Part shown: one piece after another, positions 48,101 through 60,100 of the stretch
How the letters are laid out: every line of letters begins with the position of its first letter
How positions within the stretch are numbered: the stretch's first letter is position 1
Assembly (NCBI GenBank): GCA_036877525.1
Contig: JAZGTH010000074.1
Coordinates: 4,985,501-5,049,500 of the forward strand
Origin: Chromobotia macracanthus
Lineage: Eukaryota > Chordata > Actinopteri > Cypriniformes > Botiidae
DNA length: 64,000 nt
Direction: 5' to 3'
Program-made: the position numbers and the translations under genes
Notes under the pieces: model-generated
Seen by the model: the letters and a program-made list of their open reading frames with translations, nothing else
Told to the model about the DNA's origin: nothing
Databases searched by the model: none

Positions 48101-51100
48101 TTAAATGTACATATAAGGAACAGCTGGAGGACCAATTTGCAACTTATTAGGTCAATTGGCAATATGATTGGGTATAAAAAGAGCCTCTCAGAGTGGCAGT
48201 GTCTCTCAGAAGTCAAGATAGGCAGAGGATCACCAATTCCCCCAATGCTGCGGCGAAAAATAGTTGAGCAATATCAGAAAGGAGTTTCTCAGAGAAAAAT
48301 TGCAAAGAGTTTGAATTTATCATCATCTACAGTACATAATATCATCCAAAGATTCAGAGAATCTGGAACAATCTCTGTGCGTAAGGGTCAAGGCCGGAAA
48401 ACCATACTGGATGCCCATGATCTTCGGACCCTTAGACGGCACTGCATCACATACAGGAATGCTACTGTAATGGAAATCACAACATGGGCTCAGGAATACT
48501 TCCAGAAAACATTGTTGGTGAACACATCCACCGTGCCATTTGCCGTTGCCAGCTAAAACTCTATAGGTCAAAAAAGAAGCCATATCTAAACATGATCCAG
48601 AAGTGCAGGCACTGTGGCAAAGTGAAAAACTGTTCTGTGGTCAGACGAATCAAAATTTGAAGTTCTTTTTGGAACACTGGGACGCCATGTCATCCGGACT
48701 AAAAAGGACAAGGACAACCCAAGTTGTTATCAGCGCTCAGTTCAGAAGCCTGCATCTCTGATGGTATGGGGTTGCATGAGTGCGTGTGGCATGGGCAGCT
48801 TACACATCTGGAAAGGCACCATCAATGCTGAAAGGTATATCCAAGTTCTAGAACAACATATGCTCCCATCCAGACGTCGTCTCTTTCAGGGAAGACCTTG
48901 AATTTTCCAACATGACAATCCCAGACCACATACTGCATCAATTACAACATCATGGCTGCGTAGAAGAAGTATCCGGGTACTGAAATGGCTAGCCTGCGGT
49001 CCAGATCTTTCACCCATAGAAAACATTTGGCGCATCATAAAGAGGATGATGCGATAAAGAAGACCTAAGACAGTTGAGGAACTAGAAGCCTGTATTAGAC
49101 AAGAATGGGACAACATTCCTATTCCTAAACTTGAGAAACTTGTCTCCTCAGTCCCCAGACATTTGCAGACTGTTATAAAAAGAAGAGGGGATTCCACACA
49201 GTGATAAACATGGCCTTGTCCCAACTTTTTTGAGATGTGTTGATGCCATGAAATTTAAAATTAACTTATTTTTCCCCTAAAATGATAAATTTTCTCAGTT
49301 TAAACATTTGATATGTCATCTATGTTGTATTCTGAATAAAATTATTGAAATTTGAAACTTCCACATCATTGCATTCTGTTTTTATTCACAATTTGTAGTG
49401 TCCCAACTTTTTGGAATCGGGTTTGTATATAGACACAGTATTTACATTACCATTGTGAGTATTTGACCACTTTGTTACTTTTGGGATTTTGGGAACTGCA
49501 CACTTCATTTACCTGACGAGGGTCCATCAGTCTTGTCTGAACTAGATGATGACTCTGATACCTGGAAAAAAAAAATACTTTCACACCAAAGTTGTTCAAC
49601 CATATAATACAATTTTACATTACAAAAAATACTGTAAGCAATAAAACATTGATAGTCCTGGATCAAAAAAAAAATGTAAACACCATTTACAATCTGATAA
49701 GGACAGACATGGTTAGAATAGTGTGTGCAGTTAAAGGTTTGCTGATATCATCCATGGAGAGTGTAACCTGAGTTTAGAGCTCATGCTCTTTATGAACATT
49801 CAATTTTGCTTATTCAGTGAATCTGTAAAAATGTTTTGGCAGGGCTTAGTGAATCATAAGACATGCTGGCCATTTAAAGTGACTTATTAAATTGAAGTGT
49901 AATCTAATTTATTTTAGTATGCCAGAGGACGATAAGCCTGTATAACCACTTGGTGGGGCTGCTTGCTGCAGAAACGGCATTACAGAGGACATGAAAAAGC
50001 ATTCACATGCTGTTTCCATTCATTTTTGGGTAAATTACACATTAAGGCACAAGACAACAATTCGAAAGACTCAGAAAGCCTGAGATCATATTTCTGAAGT
50101 ATTAAACAGTATACGGACCTTATGAGAGCTAAAGGGGCCTCTCTTCTCCTGTTTGGCCTTCATTTCAGCTAGCAGTCCAGTGCCCATCACCTGCACGCCA
50201 TACCTGCGACTACCTTGTGGACTTCCCTCAGACAGCTCAGAGTCCACTGAGTCCGGTGTCTTCGGCTCCTCAGAACGCTCCGAGCCGCTGCTGTGGTTTG
50301 TGGGTGGGGTCTGGGATTTAGCTTTAGTGTCAGGTGGTGGACTCCGCACGGCGCCCTTAGGGGATGAGGGCTCCTCCATGGCTAGAGGTGCAGCTGGACT
50401 CGGGGCAGGGGAAGGAGTGAGGGCTGGAGATGAGGCAGAGGCCTGGTTCTTTTCCTTGTCTTTATCTTTGTCTTTGCTGGAACGAGACTTGATAAGGTTG
50501 AGAAAACCACCCTTGCGAGACTCTTTCTTCTTATCGCCATCTTGAGACTCAGAACTCTTCAGGGATGACCGTCTAAAGAAAACAAAAACAGCCTCGGCTA
50601 TAGTGTACATTTAATTATCATACTTTATATAACTATTGGGATGAATTAAATAATTGCATCAATTTAACATGTAAATGTATGTTGTTGTGGAAAAAAGTTT
50701 GTGCCACAGTGAGCAATCAAGGTGTACTGCTTTATATATCTAGTACTGGTGATTTGGTACTCACTTATGGTCATATATTTTGGTGACTCTTTTAGAAAAA
50801 AACTCATCAACTCCTTCATCCACTCTTCCCATGAGCCCATTCTGTTCTCCTTCATGAGATGGAGCACTGCTGATTGGCTGCAAGAGGCCAAGAAATTAAA
50901 ACTAATTTTAGAATTTTAAGTGTCAATCTACAAAATGTGTCCCTCACTGTAATAAACTGAAATAAATGGCTGACTGCATCCGTTCACACATTTTACAACT
51001 CTACACTACAATATTTTCATTTTTTGCTGTATAGGCAAATACACACGTTGTGATTTAAAACATTTAAAACAAATATTACAGATTTGTTTTATCTAGACAG

Positions 51101-54100
51101 ACATTTCTGTTAAGTGCTAAACATGAAGATTTTAGCATTATATTCTCTTTATAATTATAAACTTAAGTCACGACTTCAATGGTTCTAATAAATAAACCTC
51201 TTTATTACACTTTTGCTGCTAGCAGTATAGCAATAAAGAATGTACAGCAGAAGTAAATGTAAAGGCACACAACATATCACAGATTGCTTTTGCAGTCTCT
51301 GAGTCAGAGCATTAGGAGCATAATTAATAGAATCAAATCATGTTACAAAATTAATCCAATGTGTTTGTGCTGTGCTCTTTCATAACATAAGAAAATCCCA
51401 GGAAATTGCATCCAGTCAACCTGCTAGTTTTCCTGTTAGAGTTGAATAACCCTGCTAGAGTTGAATAACAACACCAGCTCAAGTAATGTTACGCAATTGC
51501 CTTTAAAAAGTTACCAAAGCCCAAAAGTATTTGTCAAACTGAAATACATTTCTTATGATGGGCTGACTGAATATGGGTTATAATCATTAAGATAATTCCA
51601 ATAAATGTCAAGACTGGAAGACTGTCTGTTCTATGAAAGCTCTATAAGGGAGTACTACAGTTTATAACAACAACACCTACGTTGGTACGACAATGTTTTC
51701 CATGCAACCACTTACAAAACATAGATGTGTTTAGAATTTAGGAACATTTAAAAAATGTGTGTGTAGTAGGAGACTCACTGGGATTTTGCTGGAATGGGTC
51801 TTTTTATTCCTCTTGGGCCGCAGTTTGGTGTAGTGTTGTAGTTTCTTGCATTCCTCAGATGGAAGTTCTCCCATGGTAGATGTAGATAGCTTTTTCTCCA
51901 GCTTAGGAGGTGGGGAAGGATCTTCTATGTGTATAGGCACATCTTCAAGAGCCTTATCCAAGTCAAACTCCATCTCTGACAGACAGAAGACAAAACCAAG
52001 GAGCAATGTAAACAGGCATGCCCCACTTATAATTTTAAGTGACATTTATTCATATAAAAATGTGTATCACAGATGACAAAGGATCTACAGTTATGCAAGC
52101 CTTTCATAAACAAACATGAACAAATCATGTATCATGTATCAAACATGTATCACATTCTGGTAATATTGATACACAGTGCATTCCCTTAAGTTTTAAAACC
52201 TCACCAAATGCTCTGGAGACTGGCCTCAGCATTCGACTGTGAATACTCTTCCTCTTGGACTTGGGTGTCATCTGTAACATAGAGATAAAACCGGTGAGAT
52301 ATAGCACATGCTGTGCCATACAGCGCAGCCCTAACAGGCCCCACGACGGGAAACAACAAAAATGCATTAGAATACGAATGAAGGCCCCTGCAATTATTAC
52401 TATTACAGGAAAGGGTGGTGCTATCAGCATTTGCAGTAACTGAACACGAACAAAGTATGTACCACAGAGTGGCTTTGGAGGGCTGCATTCTATTCTGTGC
52501 AGAGAAAGTGATGATTCCAACTATTTCAAACAGATCTGCAAACTGCTCCAACACTTTACTCTGTGGCTTTAAACTGTGGTTCTGTTTTTGTTGTCCAAGT
52601 AACTTCACAAATACTGAGTTTATCAGTAGTTCAAACTCAATACAAATGCCCTCGACTGTAGCATTTGACCTAGCGTGCAAGAGATGTCCCCAAAAAGGGG
52701 TTGTCAGCTGCATTTAAATGTTTTTATGTGTATGACAAGATACAAACTTAGGCTTTTATATACTTAAAGAAACAGGGCAGCATTTTATACTATAATATAC
52801 ACTACGTTAACAGACAAACGTTAATAGCAATATATAACCTTCTCATTGAAAGGTTTTTTTCTCTAGTCATAAACAAACACACCTGCTTGTAGCTGACAAG
52901 GCTTTGTGCACTGATCCATGTGGCAGACACATTACAAAAGGGCCTGAAACAAATACCTATGGGATGACAGATTTCTAGAAAAATGGTTAGTTACAGCCCA
53001 TTCCTGGATGGATGGATATATATTTTGTCACAGCTGAAATCAGATCTATCATGGACTACTGGATGTGTTCAAGTTGGATGTGTTACATTGACCTGAACTC
53101 TGTTCAGGTGAATGTAATGTGAGGCACAGGACACACAGAAGGGTAGAGTGCAGAAACATCAGTGATTCATCAGTGATGTAGTCTTCTACATAGGTAGCTA
53201 CAGGCATTATGTGCACCTTCTTAAAAGCACCATTTCATACAGTTTTACTTCCCCCCTGGTCATGTTAAGGTCTTTTAATACAAAAAAGTCAGCTTAATTC
53301 ATGATCATTTTATACCACTTCCTGAATCTTAGAATACCAACAGCCTTTTTTGCTGCTATGCCTTAATACTTGTATGAAAATCCTCTTCTAATGTGAAAGT
53401 AACAGTGAATTGCAGCATTTACACACAAGGCGTGGGTTTGCTGTCAGATCAAAAATGGTTTGTTGCCTTCTACCATCCTTCAAATGATATATGTTTGTAC
53501 AACAGTTCCAGTCCTTGAATCTGACTGGACGAGATGCATTCCAAGAGCGCTGATGTAACATCTTAGCTTTCTTTAGGACTGTTTATTTATTTTTTTTTTA
53601 TAGTTGAGCTTAGTTTAAATGAATGCTTTTAAAAGATAAATATTTACAGTCCATTTAGGAAGACGAAACTGACTCTAATGAGAAGTGAAATTGTTCATTT
53701 TGTTTCGTTAGATTGTTCCATCAACTCTGGTGGGAAAATGTGACCATGTTATACGAACTGAGGTCAGTAATTGGCTTTTACAGAGAGAGAGAGGGGAGAG
53801 AGAGAGAGAGAGAGAGGAAGTGGGGGAAGGTTGAGATACTAGTTTATCTGCTAACATTATAAAGAAAGTGGTGAAAGCAGCAGGGCTGTGTGTTTATAGC
53901 AGTGCAGCAAGCAAACACACAGAAGATACACAGAGGAGAAAAAGGCAAAGCAGACAGATACTTACGCTCGTGCAGCACAGAGTCTCCATGAAGCAAAGGA
54001 TGAAAAGAAAGAGGAGCAGGAGAAAGAAAGAGCAGAAGGAAGAAAGAGATAAGACAGAAATAAAGCTGAATGCTAATAGAAACTGAATGAGACAGGAAGG

Positions 54101-57100
54101 CATCCCTTCCTAGCAGTCTATCTAAAACTATGATACTAGGGATGAAAAACACAGGGCTTTAAAAGAAATGAAAAAAGCAAAAACTGGAAAACAATGAAAA
54201 AATACAGAGAGCCTTCTGTTTCTTCTGCCATGCCACAGATTTATAATGATATAAATATGTAATTTACAGACAAAAAGAGAGAACGAATGTCAAGAATAAA
54301 GTACGATTTAATTGACTGGATAAAAGATACTCATGATATTTTTCAATTAACATGAAATTCTTACATTTTCCAAATTAAATGTGAGTGATACTTTCAAAAT
54401 GCCAAGGTGTTGTGGATGGTTGGTAGGGTGTTGCTATGCAGTTGCAGGTACTGGGAGTGTTTTTTTTAGCATGTTGCTAAGCATTGCTAGGGTGTTCTGG
54501 TTGGTTATTAAGATGTTTTGAGTTATTTTACATTTACATTTATGCATTTGGCAGACGCTTTTATCCAAAGTGACTTACAGTGCATTTAAGTTATACATTT
54601 TCTTAGTACATGTACTCCTTGGGAATCGAACTCACAACCTCTTGCTCTGCTAAAGCAATGCTCTACCACTGAGCTACAGGAGATTTTAGCACATTGCTAT
54701 GCGGTTGTACTAGGATGTTTTCAGTGCATTGCTATGTGGTTTGGTTGAATGATAGAGGGTTGCTAGGGTACTTTGGGTGGTTGCTACGTGGTCAAAGTTA
54801 AATCAAGAAAAAAAGTCAGAAAAAATCCAGAAAAGTCTGATAATAAAAGGAATAAAAAGGAATAGTATGCTTCTTCTCTAAATTTTTGAGGTATTATTCA
54901 TGTCCGTAGCACAAATGGTTTGGGAAGAGTTAACAGGGTATGTTTACATACCTAACTTTTAATAAGGTATGCTCACATATCTAACTTTAACTATTACTTA
55001 GCAAACTATTACTTAGTTACAGTGATGCCTGCCTGAGCAAACATTATGTATTAATGTACAACATATGAATTATTGTTCATTCCTAAAAAAAATTTAATAT
55101 GCTTTGCCCCTTCACAAATGCTATTGGAATAGAACCAGCCCAAACACTGCTTCAGAAGTGTAGCATTGTATATCTCCACCTAGGGGCTGCAGTCACACTA
55201 CAACCTGAGACTGGCAGTTTTGACTTGGTTTAAAAGTTAGACTTTAAATATATATTAGATTATATATGATTATATACTGCATTATTGAAGTATGTAGTAT
55301 GTATAGAGCACACTGCACAGATTAATGTTTTCCACAATGCAATGTGTTATATCGACCTTCCATTTCCTGACAAATAAACTGAAAATCATATCAACTGAGA
55401 TTTGTTAGAGCTTTTGCTTTTCTAATTATTTAGTTGGGCAATAAATTGAATTAAAAATCAAATCAAACTGCAATACGTAACTTTTCCCTTTCTATTGCCA
55501 TCTCTGTTTGAAACATAAAATTGCAGGATACTTTACCTAATTTTATTTACATATCTTGACGCCAAACTGCCAAACATGGTTGGTGAAATTCAACCAGGCG
55601 GTTCAAATGATAAATTATTATTGAAACGTAATAATTGTGAATCAGGGTAAGGTAGGGAGTTTTGAAAACTGACCTGTTATGTTACTTGTTTTTGTTTATT
55701 TTTAACCCAAAAAAGTTACAAATTGCAGCTTTACATATTCATAGAATTATGCCATATGATAACAGTGTAGTCAAGTACTATTTAAAATGTGTATGGTTGC
55801 ATGTCCACACTTTCACATACTATTTGTAAAAACTGTAGGAAATATACAGTATGCAGTACAGTATGTCATTAGTACAGTTCATTCAGACTTTTCAAATGCA
55901 GATAAGCAAATCTCCATTTACACATTTTGCTTCACCACACTGTTTGCCATTTACACGCCCACTAAAAGTTAACAGTGGATGTATAGGGCGTGTGTTAGTT
56001 CACATGTTTGTGAGTGTATTGGGAAAGGACAGAAGTGGAGGAGGACTGTGGGTTAATGTTGACCTTGACTGACACACACCTCAGCATAATTACTGCTGGC
56101 ACACTGGGACATGCTTGTTTTATCTGAATCCTACGCTCCATCTGTGCTGGTTAATTTATTACTGACCTTAGCCGCAGAGAGTACTAATGGCTACACAGGT
56201 AGGCGTGCTGAGTGTTTACAAACTCAGGGCAGCAAGACAGCATAAACTACAGTCAGTGCTGTGGAGATCTGTGTGTATGTTAAATGAGTACAGAAGGGGA
56301 ACATGGTGTTTCGAGAGTGCCACACAGCATAGGACATATAACCTCACTGATACTGCAGTACACCCTGGGAGACATAGGTCTCACATAGGTCTTCACTCAC
56401 TGAAGAAATGGACAAGAAGTGCATGTGAAAGCACAAGGAAGAGAGAAAGTTTTTCCTTTATCCAAAGTGACTTACAATTCCCACACTAATTAAACTTATT
56501 ATGGTTACCATCCACCTGGTGGTAACACAAACTAAGCTCAGAAGGAATTTGCTTTTTGACATTTTCTAGGTGAATTTTGATTCTGCAGAATGAATTTAAA
56601 GATGATAAAACACAATCAACTCTACCTACACTCTTATAGTAGGTGAAAGCATTGTCCATGTAAGTCTTCTGATTCCTAACAAGGCGTAAACCAGCACCCT
56701 TTTAGTTACCAGCTCTGAACTATAACCACTATGCCACACCAGCCCCAACAATAAGGAGTTGTCTGTGCACATCTTGAATAAGGAGTGTACCAGCTTATCA
56801 CAAGGCAGATGAAGTCTACAAAGAGATAATCACAAAACAATCTCATCCAAATGCATACTGTTACAGTATGGGGTGCAACGATATTCAAAACCAAACCAAA
56901 GAACCGCAATACACCATGCGTACGAATGCCCCCTGCTTCCCAGCCCTGGCCCATTGTTGAGGTTGACCTCAATATAGCTGAACATAAACTATCAATGAAA
57001 GTTAACTGGACTCAAGAACCCTAATTTGTTAATCCATTTTAAATCATATACATAAATTCCAAAAACAGTGAATAACATGAGACAGGCTAACAGAGAGGAA

Positions 57101-60100
57101 GACTCACCATGCAGGTCTCCAGGTCATCCAGCCTCTCACCCTCCATTATCTCTGTGGTGGAGCGCTTAGGAACTTTCTCCTCTGGAATGTCCAAATCAAG
57201 ACATTCTTGTTGCAACAGGGGGCGCCCTTTCCCTGACAGGTGCTCTGCCTGTCAAATCAGCCATAACCACAAAAAACACACTGCTTAAGAACACACAAGA
57301 ACCACACAAATCAAAACAGTTCTGAACTCTGTCAGTGCTCCATGTGTTTTATGTGATATGTAAAGTCAGGTTTGTAATAGATTTGACAAAAATTTCAATG
57401 AACTAGAGATATGAACAGAAAATAACATTCAGAGCTGTACAATTTACAATGACAATAAAAAATCTTTTTGAAGATTTTTAAATAGCAAAAAATAAAATTG
57501 TTTGACAGCAATTTACTTTAAATGACAAGAATAATTACATTAATTATAAATTTTATTTTAATTGACCAGGGAAATCCTCTTTAGCCATATACATTATATG
57601 GTATGTTTTCATTTTTGGTGGAAATACAGCAACACTTTACTGAGTTTTAGTCTGTAACACTTACAATTAACTTTATACAAACACGTACAAATACAAGTAT
57701 AGTCTATACAAGACAATATAAGTCTATATAAGTTTAAGTCTATACTGTATAGACTATACAAGTATAGTCTATGGTGTGTCCTCATTTAGATGTAAATGGT
57801 AAGCGCGTGTGTGTAATGTACATAGATCGTCTCTCACCAGTGTCTGCTGTGAGCTGGAAAGTGCCTCTAAAATCTCATCAACAATGCGATCAGACAGGAA
57901 AGATGCCAGGCTGAGTTTTACTTCACTGTGAGATGAAAAGAACAGAGGTGAGGATAAATGAAGGACAAGGACAAGAAAACCACAGTCACTATTCACAGGG
58001 TTATTTACATTTTGCCAGGAACAGAAAACTGCCCACACACAGATCACCATCACTCTCTCAACATCAACAGTGACAAACAGTACAGGAACAATACATGAGT
58101 TAACAGCTGTGAGATCATCTCAAAAAGTCAAAGTGAATAGATTTATTTTATATATTTTTTTGACCTGATCTTGTTCATGATGTCAATGCCAGACTGCTCC
58201 AGCAGAGTGTTCTTCACAAAACTGCGAGGAACCACCATCTTGGTCATGCTGGCTTTGATGAGATCCTGCCGCAAGTTGGATTTCTTCATGACGTGAGGAC
58301 AGAGACCCTCGGCCGCACCCACCATTGACTCCAGCAGTGTCTATTCGAGAACACATGCATACAAACATTCAAACAAAACTGCAGTGAACAGTGCTAATGC
58401 ATGGCATAACATCAAAAACATTACATGAAGTGTTTATATTTTATATTACAACATAGGTAAAACAAAGTATTTGGCTTTGAGGGGAGGACAAAGTGTTTAG
58501 ACCAGTTGTATTCTTTCTAGTTTAATTCATTCTGAGATACCTACAGGTTACTGCAGTGGTTCTTGAATCTCACCCAGGTTTGCTTTAAGGCAAGTCACAA
58601 CTCCAAGCAATACCAAACCCATATTTATATACTTCTTTCATCATTCTTCATTCATTCATTATTTTCATATATTACCTTTCAAAAACAGTTGAATTTCCTG
58701 CAAAATGATGATTAGTTGCCTTTTATTTATTTTTATTAGTTTTCTTTATCATTACTTAACATAATTACTCATTATCATTACTTTTTCCCTGCTGCCCATG
58801 ACATTATTACAACAGACAAGAGACCCATTTTTAGTTCACAACCCACCAGTTAAGAACTACTGGTTAAAAGCACAAATACAGAGGATCTGAAGACTATAAT
58901 TCTAATGATACTACATCCTTTTATGTTTCTAGGTAGAGCGTATCCTAAAACCCTCAAATTTCAATTACTGTAGTTGATGAGAATTTCGTTGGTCAGAGCA
59001 AACAGCCCATTTCAGTTAGAGAATATTGTCTGCCTCTCAATGTGACAAACACACACAGTGTTCCATAAGATGCCCATAACAACATTAATTCTGACCTGAG
59101 GGATTAGTCTCAGCTGTGAGTTTGTATTGTCTACCAGCTTAGAAACACATCAATTATACTGTGGTCTGCTTTGGCCACTGCCTTTAATGTAAACCAAATA
59201 CATTTGGCTGGAACAAAGACTATGAGATGTTGGTTTCTAAACCAACATCTTCTCCAAGAATAAGCACAAGTGCTACCATTTACTTACTGCAAATTTCTGG
59301 AATGAGAAAGGTAAGGCCAAATGATCTTTACCATGGATGAAACAAGGATATAAATGACTATATAATTAACAGTCAGCTGAAAACTACAATAATGAAATGA
59401 ATCAATAAACTCAAACTCATAAACAAAAATTATTTTTATACATATTTTTTTCATACTCCCCAACATTTTCTACCAATGTAGAATGAACATATGTTCATCC
59501 TGTGATTACAGTAAAATGGTATGTGAGGCCATTCCAAACACAAACTGTGAGGTTATTTTAAACATTTTCTGACCAAATTTTGATAATGAATGAATCAAAA
59601 CATGGTAAAATGAACTAAGTTCAACTATTCTACTAATTGTATTACACTGTCACTGGTGGCTATGACAAAATACAAAAAAAAGAATAATTAAAATGGAATC
59701 TGGAATGTGTCTGGAAACAGAATTTCTTTTTTTTTTAAACCCAGAATTCCTGTCATTTCCCAACTCCTCACTCTGACCCCCCTGGAATTTCAAGATCTTA
59801 ATTTTGGCATTCCAAGAGGAAATTTTTCTTAAAATAAAAATCAATGATAATAAATCAATAATCAGGAAGAAGAGGCTGTTTGAACTTCTGTGAAGTATGT
59901 TTAGGTGCTTTTCCACATTCCATTTCTGAGTGCATTTTCTTCCACTGAAAGAGCTCTTGTCCAGCTTACTGGTCTTTCCAGCAAACACTGTTCTGTTTGT
60001 ATTCACTGCAGGTCTGTGGTGTCAATGCAACAAACATGAAGACTGGAAACAAACACTCACTCCTTCTAAAACTCTCTTGCTGTTACTCTCCTGCCATTAC

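Noticed and set aside
48886..49224. 112-codon minus-strand frame
   Set aside because: It is the antisense shadow of the Tc1 transposase pseudogene.
50153..50545. 130-codon plus-strand open frame
   Set aside because: It is the antisense shadow of the large carmil1 Ser/Pro/Lys-rich exon, which matches human CARMIL1.
52201..52713. 170-codon minus-strand open frame overlapping a carmil1 exon
   Set aside because: The true carmil1 exon (52205-52271) is in another frame and is precisely bounded by splice sites. This frame is its shadow.
54650..54683. possible tRNA gene (A and B boxes on the minus strand)
   Set aside because: The tRNA-like head is joined to the typical SINE tail and cannot fold into a full cloverleaf with paired acceptor stem. 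It is a SINE promoter, not a tRNA gene.
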